Shown piece after piece: positions 22,408-33,130 of a stretch of DNA of 64,000 nt. The stretch comes from Phlyctochytrium arcticum (lineage: Eukaryota; Chytridiomycota; Chytridiomycetes; Chytridiales; Chytridiaceae), in contig JAHLKI010000001.1 in the NCBI GenBank assembly GCA_025602905.1, positions 2,907,898 to 2,971,897 on the forward strand, in the 5' to 3' direction. A model generated the notes under the pieces. That model did not search any database. It saw only the letters and a program-made list of their open reading frames with translations, and was not told the origin of the DNA. Each line of letters starts with the position of its first letter. Positions within the stretch are counted from its first letter, which is position 1. The position numbers were made by a program, and so were the translations under genes.

Positions 22408-24478
22408 CTATCTACCCCTCTGAAATGGAAGTGGCCGCACGCCAGTCTGCAGGAGAGCTCGAACTATGGTGGCCATATTGAGAGTACTGAGGCCGTCGCG
22501 GTTGTAGTATCGCATACGCTGCCCCACATTCCCATCCGCTGTCCAATCCTGCTCTATACAATCTGGGTTGGTACAACCCAGCAGGCCGTGGACAGACTGA
22601 TGGTGCCCTTGCGCTCGGCGCCAGGGCCGGGATGACAGGCGAGTCTTGATGTTTTTGATGACTAGAACTTGGAATTAATACTTGTTGGTCATCTCTCACA
22701 AACAATCAGACTTGCATACCTGGTTGATGACAACGACAGCACAACGCCGACGTCTTGAATTCGTCCAGGAGGAAACACTGAACGTGGTGCTGGCGAAATG
22801 TTTTTCTCCAACCAGCCGTCTTGCTTGATGTCTGGAACCTGGCGGTTCGCCCCGCAGCGTCCCAGTCCCCCAAGACCACGACAAAGTTCTCGCCGAATTT
22901 GTCTCGCATCCGATTGATCAGCTCGGCCTCCGACTTTTGGGTGAATGAATGACAACGGAAGCGCGAGCGGCGGTGGAAGCGCCGATGGTAGAACGCCTGG
23001 AGCTCCTGCCGATGATTGGCCTGATATTCCAGATATTCGACGAATTGATTCGTATTCATGGTCTTGTGGGTAGGAATTGCAGATTCCAGTGATTCTATGT
23101 CAGCATCCCTCCGCATCGACTGGGACGTCTTGCGTATGACCTTGGACCTGGTTTCTTTGTTTCGCTGATTGGCAGTATACCGCATCGTTTCTCCGCCATG
23201 AACACCGCGACAAAATAGGATGTCCCTTTTGTTTGGGTCTATCACCACGATGTTCGGCGCTTGTCCCAAAGTATCAAGATTTTGATCGCAGTAGGTAGCA
23301 GCAATTTCAGCTCTGATTGCTGCCTTTGACTTGCGCTTAGCTGAGGTACCGTATTTGAATCCAGGCGTTTGAAGGTGGACCGAGACTGCATGCCCATCCG
23401 TGGCGATGGAGAAATCAAACTCGAGCCCGGTCGATTGCTGGGGCTGGAAGACTCTTGATTCCAGCCGGAAACAGTTGCTCCATAGGTCGTACTTTCGGTT
23501 GCCCTCCCTTAGTACGCCTGCCTGCTTGCGAGTCAAACACAATATACTCTTGGCCAGTATCGTTGTGTCAATTCGAATCGATGATTGAATATGAGACTTT
23601 CGCAAGGGAATCGCCGTGAATGATGGGTATTGGTACTGTTCGTACAGCTCTGCCAGCTTGCAATACGACTGGAGGTAGTGTAGTGGCTCTACCACGACAT
23701 CTAAAGCAATGCCGTCTGCACTCTCTATCGCTCTTCGAGGCAGGATCGACCAGATTTCGTCAAGAATGGCTGCTTCTTCAACGGGCAACCCATCCAATTC
23801 CTCCTCGGTCGGAACAGTGTCGAAAGTAGCAATGCTTTTAAGCCATCGTACACGTTGATAGAAGGCTGGCAATAACTCCCGTTGATTCGTGATTTTGAGA
23901 TGCTGCACCCGTTCTTTCACATCAAGACGCCGATTCAGGAATCGCAAGAGCATTTTGTAGTAATTCTGCTGAATGTTGACTCTCAAGTTGGTGAAAATAC
24001 TCTTGCCCACATAGTGGGAAGGCTGCTGGTCATCCTTCATTTGTGGCTGGTGGAAATTGGCCAAAGCGCTGTAAATGGGAATGGTGTCAATATAACGGTT
24101 TTTGATCGCGACCATCTCCGGTGCTGTGGGATTGTATGCGTTGCCTTTGTTGAGCAACTGGAAGATGGCGTACATGTCTTCGGCCTTGGGAGGTTCCAGA
24201 GACACGTCATGCAGGTGCTGAGTGTAGAAGAACCGGAGAAATTGTGTTGTGTGAGAAGCTAGCTCGTGCACCGTCTTGATGAAAGATAACAGCCGCTGTA
24301 AGTAGATGGGCGCAAGGGGATGCTGATGGTTGAAAATTCTTGCAAGCGAAATCTTGCGGGCGGATTGGCGGGGGTTTGGGCCGGCGTTTGCAAAAGATTC
24401 AGGTAGAGGAGTAGGATTTCCAGGAGGGTTTGGTGGCTTTTTCTTGCGTTTCGGGCCGGTGGGGACCCAGAAGTACAC
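22408..24478 (-). CDS. Fanzor (eukaryotic TnpB-type RNA-guided nuclease)
   Basis: Exon 24478-22720 plus exon 22661-22408 (intron 22719-22662, GTATGC...TTCTAG) gives 670 codons in frame. The RuvC core is complete only when spliced. Motif I is IVVIDPNKRD with Asp at ~414; a central VVVLGDWDAAG (~534-544) stands in the RuvC-II region as in Fanzor1 proteins; the zinc finger has C580/C583 and C616/C621 (GCTNPDC); motif III is YNRDGLSTLNM with Asp ~642. TDGHAVSV (~361-367) and RYTANQRNKE are also Fanzor-like. Known members cut DNA guided by an RNA made at their 3' end. The 5' end is unsettled: this frame has no ATG before a stop, only GTG at 24478, while an ATG at 24501 opens another frame (MPPKTKRQ). 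An unseen intron or a frameshift is needed. Confidence 0.88.
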
Positions 24479-24501
24479 TGTCTCTTCGTTTTTGGTGGCA
24501 T

Positions 24502-25393
24502 TGTGTGTATGTATGTGCGATGCGAGAATTGGAAATCAGTATATTTGGAAGGAGGACATCTAAAAAGACCAATCAAAAAGAGAGGATTAGGCGTTTGTTG
24601 TTGCCGATGAGCGATGTTGAAGAAACTGACCAAAGAAGTAAATTCGGGTACGATCGGTTGCAACGCGAATAGTCTTTGTCGAAAAAAAGGATGGGGGAAA
24701 GCAGCGGGGGGACTTGGCGACGGGCTGCTTATATATGCAAAACGCCAGCACGCCGCCATGTCGCAGTGCGTGCGGGTTCTAAACCGCCATTTTTCCCACA
24801 GATCTAGCTCCTCCTTCCCGCGCCACACACACCTGCTCCGTCGGGTCCCGCCCTGGCTCGACGGATTGTGTGGATATTTCTAGGAGTGCGCATGTACGAA
24901 AATAAACTTTCTTATTCATTGCCTGGGGGCATTTACATGCTGTCGTTCACATGCAATGCAGAATTGCAGGCTATGTGATAGACTTTTAAATTCCGAGTAA
25001 AACGCGATGGCTGGTGCGTCGGCAGAAATTCAAAAATCGAAAGTTGCGTTTGGAGGCCAGGCATTCAATGAGCGCCATCTCATTCACTAGATGTAGACAG
25101 AAAAGGGCGACGACATTCGAATCCTAGATGAGCGACACAAGACAATGCATGGACAGCGCCTCAATATGTCTGTAGATCTACAAATAAGCCTGCAAAGGAT
25201 GGGCAGTTTTGGTCTGAATTCCACGCTAGTTCTGTAAGTTAGCTTTACTATATATACCACCTGATACAGAGTGAATATACTATTGACATGATTGCGTAAG
25301 AGAGTTCTGCATATGTGTAGCTTTGTGGTTATCGCTGTGAGGAAGTTATCGCTGTAAGAAAATAGTCTGGGAAAGCGTATGAGCATTTCGATC
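24502..25393. other. Gene-poor spacer upstream of Fanzor
   Basis: About 890 bp with many stops in all frames. A G-run at 24698-24710 and a TATATATG stretch at 24731-24738 lie upstream of the Fanzor start on the minus strand and could be promoter. I found no terminal inverted repeat that pairs with the far side of the Fanzor gene. Confidence 0.35.
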
Positions 25394-25834
25394 TCAGCTC
25401 TTGGTAAGTAACCTCACCCTCAGTTGTTCAGATTTGATCTTCAGTACCGATTCAATGATGGAGAACTCATCAGTCAACCCGACACTGAGCACTTTGTGTA
25501 CTTTCATCAAGAATTTGCGACCTCTTGGGATCCGTTCGATGTAGATGTCCTCGTGTATAACCCCCATCCATGACATCCGATCTATAAGGTCGACAACGAG
25601 GGCTTGTGTGAGAGATGTTGTGGGTAGCAAGCTGAGAAGAGCATCCAAGTCGGTCCATTTGATTTGCCGCAAGTTTTCCATGGTCTTGCTCCGGCAGAAG
25701 ATTTCTTTGAGCATTCCGGGCGTTGTCATCCTCATCATTAACGACCAACACCGACTCCTCCCGTACGGCGTTATCTTAATATCTTTGGTCTTGGTGGATG
25801 CCCAACGGGCCTTGGCGGCTTGCTTTTTGGTCAT
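25394..25834 (-). CDS. Hypothetical small protein
   Basis: An open frame of 146 codons from an ATG at 25834. It is basic at the N-terminus (MTKKQAAKARW), then has amphipathic helical stretches such as WTDLDALLSLLP and SIIESVLKIKSEQLRVRLL. The frame stays open upstream to 26005 without another ATG. I recognise no family. It is the first open frame upstream of Fanzor on the same strand and could be passenger DNA of the same element; nothing proves it. Confidence 0.3.
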   Translation of the reverse strand: MTKKQAAKARWASTKTKDIKITPYGRSRCWSLMMRMTTPGMLKEIFCRSKTMENLRQIKWTDLDALLSLLPTTSLTQALVVDLIDRMSWMGVIHEDIYIERIPRGRKFLMKVHKVLSVGLTDEFSIIESVLKIKSEQLRVRLLTKS

Positions 25835-25999
25835 CTTGAGGACTTTAGACGACTGTCGCGTAGTATCAATTTTGAGTTTGGGAAGCCTTGTTGCTGGTAT
25901 TGAGTTGCTTGCGAAGCATTCGTCCGTTCGCGCAGAACCCGCGGACCACGTTGAGTGCCCATCGCAAGCAATGGAATCGTAGTGAATAGAGTTCCGTGA

Positions 26000-27530
26000 T
26001 GACAATAAACAATAGATATACGATACGAAGGAAAGCTTGCTGTGGCAGATGGTGGAGCTTCTTTTTCATCCCAGCTAGTAAAAGTGAAAGAGCCAGAAAA
26101 AGTAAATTGGAAAAGAGAAACAGAGGTAGTGAAGAGAAACAGTCAAAGTACCGTGAAAGGAAGAAAAAAATAAAAGAGTCTCAAATAGGGATTAAAAGAT
26201 AAGAGGAAGCAAGCATTTAGACAGATCTGCCTGACTCTACATACGAATCCTGGGTACAGGAATGGGTATCCAAACGCATAAGGTGAGGAATATGCCCAAA
26301 GGACAGCATAGTAAGAGTGGGAACAAAACAATACGCGACCAAAGTCTTGTGAATCTGCAAACAGCTGCGTTTTTTGGGGATAGGAACAAAGGACAGAAGA
26401 GAAAAGGTGGAAACAAAATATCGGTAACACGCAGGGGTTCATCTGCCAGACAGACGGAGCAGATGTATAAAACGGGCAAAGTTGGAAACAAAGCATGGCG
26501 CTACAGGAGTAACAACAGTACGGACAGCATCTGTCCCGCAGACAGGAAATGAAGCAAAACATGAGCGCACACAGGAAGTATGGCCAGATTTGGCAGACTG
26601 CTCAGACGGAGTGCATCAAGATGGAACACGTCGAAAGAAGTTGAGTGTGCGGCAGACGCGAAAAGGACAGGAAAGGCAAAGAAGGGGAAACGAAGTAATC
26701 GGCGGTCAGCAAATGGGTAGAAGCCTGTGAGAAAGAAGAAATAGCTAAGAAAGCAGTAATGTTGGATCATCAAATGTATACAGGACTGCTGGACTGCCAG
26801 GCAGGAGAACCCAAATGTGTAAAAAAGGAGCAGTAGGAAGCAAGACAATAGACAGATACATCGTACATCCTCATCCCGAGTACGGATAAGCACAAAAAAC
26901 AGGAAGGGAAGAGTGAGAACTGAAGATGAGTAACAGCCCTAAAAAGTCAAAGTCCGGAAAACAGATGGAGCATGTAAATAGGACGAAGATTAGAAAGAAA
27001 GGTTGGCTGCAGAAAGTCAGATCTCGAGACAAAAAGAAGCTGTAGCTACGTTGTACGGACAGATCATGCAGAAAGGCAGGAGAGCCCAGAACAGAAACAG
27101 GTTCAAGGTCTTGGGACATTGTGGTAGGCTTTAAGAAAGGATTATAGGACCAAATAGATCGTAGACAGGAGCCAGGCAAAGAAAACGGAAGTATAGGGGA
27201 GTAAGTAGATGAACGTACTGGAAAACATAAAGCTACAGTCATGAGAAGATTTGGCCAAACGAAAGGCGGAAAGAATGAAAATACGAAGAAATGTACGTCT
27301 TACATTGGACATATATTCGGAAAGGACAGACAGGATGGGACACAATTGGAAGAGAACTGAAAGGGAGGGTGCGAAAGACATGAGGTCAGAAAGGATACCC
27401 AAGGCACCCAAGCAGACAAAAAGACTGACATGACAGAACCCTGGCCGTTTTTTTAAAACTGAACCAATAGGGCGTACTAATTTGTACACAGATTGGGACC
27501 CTCCCCTCCAATCCTTTCCCATGCGACTTG
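26000..27530. other. Purine-biased non-coding tract
   Basis: For about 1.5 kb the plus strand is strongly A/G-rich, with degenerate repeats around GGACAG/GACAGG. No ATG-initiated frame with domain or codon character is seen on either strand; the long minus frames are Phe/Cys/Leu-rich consequences of the pyrimidine strand. It may be a decayed repeat or a non-coding transcript unit. Confidence 0.45.
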
Positions 27531-28272
27531 GTCATTAGGTAGGCATCATCTCCAAAGACATCATCTTATGGGTGCAAATGGAGTTGGCCTGGACGGAACT
27601 TCTATTTTGCTGCATCCTAGTCAAAGCGGACGTGGATAGTATGCACAAAAACTGCGCGCGATAGTTATGGAATCGTGGGAACTTTTCATAGTAGTAGGTT
27701 AGCCAATGCAGCGGGTTAGAGCGATAAATGTCTTCTACAACTATTTTTGTCCGACATATAAAATGATACAAGGATTTTGGGTGCCTACTACGAAAATCAT
27801 TTTTTTGGGTCTATCTCCAATTTCAATGCATTCATGGATTATATTCAACCCATTTACATTGTACCTTTCCTCCTCGCTGATCAGCCAATCGAATTGATTG
27901 GCAAAGAGGGGATCACTACAGACAAACCATTTGTCAAGCAAGTCAATTTCTTCTTCTTCTTCTTAGTCTGAAGTCTGAGTATAAGCAGTGATATGCTCTT
28001 GGCGAAACTCAAGGATGCTTTTCTAAAAGACCTTTCCCTTGGACGTACAATGATGGACATCCTTGAACATGAAAACATCCGCAAATCTAGGACGCGTCAC
28101 GTCGTGCGAATCTCGCTTTTGACGGGTCAAACATCAAACAAAGGGTGTTATGAGCACGATGAGAAGTATCATGTGTTATCATATCAAGCATCAGACCAGT
28201 TGTTATAGATTTGGAGACGCGTATAAGAAGAAACAAAAACTAAGTTATTCGACCTGCAACAGCCTTTTGATC
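27531..28272. other. AT-rich spacer, no gene supported
   Basis: About 740 bp with only short frames and a TTC/TCT microsatellite at about 27949-27965. Nothing recognisable. Confidence 0.35.
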
Positions 28273-28693
28273 TTACAACGTAGGGGAATGGACTTTGACA
28301 ACAGCTGAGAGATGAGGGAGACATGGATAGCGAGCTTCAACAACAGGGAGGCGAGATTCACGAGAATCAAACAACAGGGAGGCGAGGCCCGCGAGCTTGG
28401 ACAACAGGAAGACGGAGTTCGCGAGCAACACCCATGGGGCCGGGAAGGGGTGGTTCCCGAACTTCGGGTCCGCGAGCTTTGACAATATTACCTGAACGAG
28501 GAAGAAGGGGCTCGGGAGCTTCGACAACAGGAAGACGGGGCTCGCGAGCTTCGACAATAGGAAGACGGGGCACGCGAGCTTCGACAGCAGCAAGACGGGG
28601 CTTGCGAGCCTGCAGGCCCGCAGTACCAGTAGAGAGAGCCGACGTAGCCGAAACGGTCAAAGCAGCGACACAGATGGTAGGTGCGATCTTCAT
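28273..28693 (-). pseudogene. Secreted repeat-peptide precursor, frame broken near its 3' end
   Basis: An ATG at 28693 starts a good signal peptide (MKIAPTICVAALTVSATSA). It is followed by imperfect 10-residue units, one per 30 bp: ARKPRLAAVE, ARVPRLPIVE, AREPRLPVVE, then two diverged longer units, ARELRLPVVQ and ARGPRLPVV. A TGA then stops the frame at 28367-28369. The same repeat continues in a neighbouring frame (SRESRLPVVE, ARYPCLPHLS) to a stop at 28273. Either a frameshift has truncated the last units or there is an unseen splice. The layout of signal peptide plus short tandem peptides separated by basic residues resembles fungal pheromone or Kex2-processed repeat precursors, but classical Lys-Arg sites are missing. 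Type is given as pseudogene because of the break; the shorter 108-residue product may be functional. Confidence 0.45.
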
Positions 28694-28805
28694 CTTGAAA
28701 TACGATGTATCGAAAAAAGGAAGAGGGGATTTCGTTGAAGATAGCAGGGACAGGAGCTATCGAACACCTGCTTTTATACTCATTTTGCCACTTGTTGCGG
28801 GATAT

Positions 28806-28885
28806 TGTCAAAATGACGGAGTACTGTCAAAATGCTCGCCATCTAGGCTATGAGCACCGGTCAAAATCGTCAAGGGTGTCAAAAT
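28806..28885. promoter_or_regulatory. Cluster of four TGTCAAAAT-type motifs
   Basis: TGTCAAAAT occurs at 28806, 28825 and 28877, with a near copy (GGTCAAAAT) at 28859, all within 80 bp and 113-192 bp upstream of the start of the secreted repeat precursor. Same orientation and regular density suggest a regulatory cluster. The binding factor is unknown. Confidence 0.35.
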
Positions 28886-29837
28886 TGTCAACGGTCGTGG
28901 TCTAAATTTGGTAACCTTGGTCTAAGATCGTAAAGTAAAGCAGACAGTCGGACTTGAATTGAAGTTGACTGATGCGTATGAAATGCAACTGTAAAAGGCT
29001 AATTATGATGGATGCGAAACAAACACATCGCAAATGTTGCGGCCCTTTGGCTGCTGTCATCTGGACGGGAGAGTGCGGTTACATCTGCAAGATCCACGCG
29101 GTAGTAACCGCTGAAGCAACATCTATACGCAAACGTCCGGAGTTTGAACGTGGGAGCAATCACAATATGCCATGTATGAATTATCAGCACTAAAAAAATG
29201 ACCCGTTCTATATTGGAGGATATGCTGATAAGCTCCGAAGGAATTGACCTGAAAGCGTGGGAATCTTCCCGGATTTGATTGGAGAACCAGCCTTCTTCCA
29301 TCAGGATGTTTGACCTCGGTGCCCCATTGTTCGCAGTTGTTGTTGAATGATACGGACAGCATTCACGAGCGTATGGGAAGTGCCATCATCGACTAAACGG
29401 ATTGATGACTTGGATGAAGGTTTATAGCGTTTCCTGGGGTGGTAACTACTCAAAGAGTCCTGGGAGGGAATTATTTAAACGTCCCAAGAGGGAGATCCCC
29501 ACCTACACAAACCCCACGCTGGGATGTAACCCGGAAATTCTGCTGAAGCCTGGGCATGGTTGGAACCAAAATTCTACCTCGCCCGAGACACAGCGCTTCG
29601 GGCGAGGTACAATTTTGCGGGGACTCTCCATGCTGCTCTCCATGTCATCTATTTGGGTGCGTATCGGGCGAAGTAAAATGCGTGTGGTTCGATCCAACAA
29701 CGCGTCCTCCGCAAGAATATACGCACCCGGATTTCCAGAGAATTTCCCACCAATTGCTCGCCGTAACCTCCATTGGTACACACCCATTCATAGGGAGAAA
29801 AATCATGATATTACTATTAAATAAAAGTAGGTAACAG
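28886..29837. other. Gene-poor spacer with inverted repeat
   Basis: About 950 bp without a supported gene. It contains the hairpin listed separately and partial echoes of one arm (TCGGGCGAAGTAAAAT at about 29668), suggesting remains of a repeat. Confidence 0.35.
29568..29616. repeat. 19 bp inverted repeat (hairpin)
   Basis: AAAATTCTACCTCGCCCGA at 29568-29586 is the reverse complement, with one mismatch, of 29598-29616; the loop is 11 nt. A degenerate copy of the right arm lies about 70 bp further on. Such near-perfect stems in non-coding DNA often mark element ends or structured transcripts. Confidence 0.6.
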
Positions 29838-30802
29838 CTAGGTAGATAAAGTCCCGCTATGCGAAGAGAAAGTCCAGTTAATCTGCGATTCCTCGGTCAC
29901 AAAAGTTTGCAATCTCTCAATGAACTGAAGGAGACGCTCGGTTGCCAACGGATCACCTTCTGTCACCTTGTCTTCAAGTCGAAAATAATGGTTAAGCAGC
30001 CTTTCATCGGCCTCTTTCACCTGTCGCTTCCTGTAATCTCTGTAGATATCGACGGGGCTGACTTCCTCTCTTTCCACAGGTACCCGAGAAATCGTTTCAT
30101 AAACCTCGAAACCGCACTCGTCAAACATTTGCGCATATCGATCCCAAACCTCGTCGGTCAAAATTGGCTCCTCTGCGAATAGGTTAGCATGAAAAGCATG
30201 CTTGCAGGGCAACAAATACTGTCTGCCAAAGAGGCAATTGCACTCAAGGGTATCGTAATCAGGGGCCAGCTTTCCTTTGACGACTCGGTTTTCTACCGAG
30301 TTGTACTGTTCGATCAAGAGGCGCTGAACAGGCAGTGGGAAGCGACCTATGTTAGGGTGATCTTCAGTATCCTTCAATACCTTTGATTTGAACAAAACTT
30401 CGGGACGATCTGCCTCCAGGCGGCGCTGTATGTTGACTTTGGACAAACCACACACGCTTTTTGAATACTTGAGAATTTGCCACAGTTTCTGTCTGCTTTG
30501 ACTAGTCGATGATAAGATTCTAATGGATTTGTTGAAGTCATCTGTAGCAGGGTGGGAGAATGTTGACGCGCGGCCATTGTCCAGCAATCCAGCACAGCAG
30601 GATTTGCCCATAACTTTCCGGGATTATATGCCCCACCAAGGCGATATATCGGGTGGCGCGGGACAATCAGATCTGCAGATTCGCGCAGCCAATCAGCGTT
30701 GGCCGCCGCATCGTTGTTCGTCGAAGGAACAGCCGGTCTTCCATTTCCTCCCAAAATCATCTGGCAAACCACCACTACAATCTCCTCACAATCTACCGGC
30801 AA
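29838..30802 (-). pseudogene. MULE-type transposase remnant with SWIM zinc finger
   Basis: Two overlapping frames (30802-30374 and 30611-29838) together hold the C-terminal half of a Mutator-like transposase. The first has TNPLESYHRLVK, where the family has its Asn-Leu-Glu-x-x-His motif. The second holds the SWIM finger, CNC...LPCKHAFH, at about 30190-30255. The N-terminal catalytic DDE part is absent: the sequence stops at the leuA promoter. The change of frame near 30490 implies a frameshift or small intron. With the missing catalytic half I call it a fossil. The tail after SWIM (charged helices ending about 29850) could derive from the host. Confidence 0.6.
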
Positions 30803-30825
30803 AAACCAGCCAACGAGACTAGACC

Positions 30826-32918
30826 ATGACCAACTCGGGCAAGGACAAGCTGATCATCTTTGACACGACGCTCCGCGACGGTGAGCAGGTACGTCTCTGC
30901 CGCGCCTGCAGATCTCTCCAGTCCTATCTGGTAGGCACTGGTGAATTTGTTCTCTGTTTTTCGTTGTTGCCTTGTTTTGGGCTCTAGAAAGGATTCTGGT
31001 CGGACTGTGGGCATCAAGGCCTGAAAAAACTCTAATGCAAGATGCAGTTCATAAACTAATTGTTTTTCTTTCCAATTCTATCAGTCCCCAGGAGTCACTT
31101 TGACTGCATCAGAAAAAGTAGAGATTGCCAAACAACTTTCTCGTCTGGGCGTTGATGTTTGCGAGGCTGGATTTCCAATTGCATCACAAGGAGATTATGA
31201 AGCCGTTGAACGAATTGCCAAGGAAGTGGGACCGCTGAGTGCAGGACGCCGAGGAGGGCAACCAATGGTAGGAGCATGGCGATGAACCCCTTTAAAATTA
31301 TTTTTGCTAACATTCCGACCCCCAGGTGATTTGTGGACTTGCTCGAGCAGTACCAGCAGATATTCAGCGCGCATATGACGCAGTCAAACACGCTCCCGCC
31401 CATCGCATTCATACTTTCCTCGCGACCTCCGACATTCACCTACAGTACAAGCTTAAAATAAACCGCACAGAATGCATTGCTCGTGCTGTTGCCGCCGTTA
31501 AATTTGCACGCTCTTTGGGCTGCAAAGACATTGAATTCTCACCAGAAGATGCTGGCCGTTCCGATCGCGAATTTCTGTGTCAAGTTTTGGCAGAAGTCAT
31601 CAAGGCTGGAGCTACTACTTTGAACATTCCGGACACGGTTGGCTATAACACACCAGAAGAGTACGGTGCCATGATCAAGTTTTTGGTGGAAAAGGTCGAG
31701 GGTTCTAAAAATGTCGTTTGGTCCACGCACTGTCACAACGATTTGGGTCTGGCAACAGCCAACACTCTTGCCGGCGTTGCAAACGGTGCCCGCCAGGTAG
31801 AGGTCACAATCAACGGAATCGGCGAGCGTGCGGGCAACACCTCTTTGGAGGAGCTTGTAATGTCAATTTATACCCATCCATCGGCCTACCCCGTTTATCA
31901 CACCATCGACACCTACCAAATTTACAACACCTCCCAGCTCGTTACAAAGAAAACCGGTATGGTTATCCAGGCCAACAAGGCCATTGTTGGCGCTAATGCA
32001 TTCGCGCACGAGTCGGGCATTCATCAAGATGGTGTTTTGAAGAACAAGCAGACATACGAGATAATAGAACCCGCTGTCGTTGGAATTCCGTCCAACTCTT
32101 TGGTCCTGGGTAAACATTCGGGACGAAACGCATTTAGAACGCGCTTGGAGCAAATCATTCAGAACTCGCTGTATGAGGATGTTCTCAAAGCTGATCCTAC
32201 CATGTTTGAGAAGCTATTTGTGGCCTTCAAGAAGCTCGCTGATACCAAGAAGAAGGGTGTCACAGATCAGGATTTGTTTGCTTTGCTGGACGACCAATTG
32301 AACGTGCACGACTCGGGCCGTGAGACATATCTTTTCAAATCCATTCAAGTTGTCAGTGGTTCCGGTGTCTTGTCGACAGCCACCATCACAATTATTGACA
32401 CGACAATGACCAAACAGAAGTCTAACGGCTCAATCGATGAAGATGTTGACAGCAACAAGCCCAGTAGTGGCCCTGAAGGTGTAGAGCGATGCGATGCAGC
32501 TATCGGACATGGTCCAGTTCATGCGATTTTTTCCGCCATCAATCGTTTGATTGGATGCCACAATGTTTTGGCTTCTTACGAAGTTAAGGCTGTGACCGAA
32601 GGATCCGACTCGTTGGGTCGGGTCGTGGTGCGTATCCACGAGTCAGACGAGGAGAGCGAGACTGCTGAGCGTCCATCAAAAGCGCCCCGTCTGGAAGACG
32701 AAGACACCTCAGTGCCTGCTAAAGATTTGCAAATCTATCAGGGACAGGGCACGGATGAGGACATCTTGGTTGCCTCGGCAAAAGCGTACATTAACGCCGT
32801 CAACCGCATGGTTGAGTCAAAACGTAGAACGATTGAGCGAAAGTTGCCGGGTACACATGTTGAGGTTGTCGGTGGACAGGTGGAGGCTGTTCCTCGTACA
32901 CGCAAAGTAGATGTTTAG
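30826..32918 (+). CDS. leuA: 2-isopropylmalate synthase, bacterial/plant (leuA) type
   Basis: First committed step of leucine synthesis, joining acetyl-CoA and 2-oxoisovalerate. Three exons (30826-30888, 31085-31267, 31326-32918) give 612 residues. Catalytic landmarks are DTTLRDGEQ + SPG (joined across the first intron), [17 protein letters not shown] and HESGIHQDG. The C-terminal leucine-sensing domain begins after the LGKHSG stretch. Two acidic low-complexity inserts sit in that domain, one at about 32410-32490 and a longer one at about 32640-32750 containing [12 protein letters not shown]. The architecture matches bacterial and plant IPMS, not the yeast LEU4 type most fungi use. No N-terminal targeting peptide is evident, so it may be cytosolic. 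The first intron is unusually long (196 bp). Confidence 0.92.
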
Positions 32919-33130
32919 ATTATGATTCCCTTCAAGAGATTCTTTGAGTGTTCTGACTTCTTTACACTTTTTGCCACCTTTAGATTGTAGTAGCTATCTG
33001 TAAATAAATTCTCAACAGTGTTTGTGAGCGGAAAAATTCCCCGGGAAAATCCAGGCCCGCCAGATGACGCGCCAGATCAGTCGGAGTGAGACTTTTCCGG
33101 CAACATCTTTTCGAACCTCCCGAGTAAAAC

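Noticed and set aside
22408..25834. Terminal inverted repeats or target duplication around the Fanzor gene
   Set aside because: Looked for matching ends on both sides by eye and found none, so element borders are not claimed.
26143..27522. Phe/Leu/Cys-rich minus-strand frames that look like membrane proteins
   Set aside because: They arise from the pyrimidine-rich strand of a biased tract and have no family features or consistent starts.
28323..28853. Plus-strand Gly/Arg/Ser repeat frame
   Set aside because: Antisense to the precursor with a good signal peptide; lacks an N-terminal feature and runs into promoter-like sequence.
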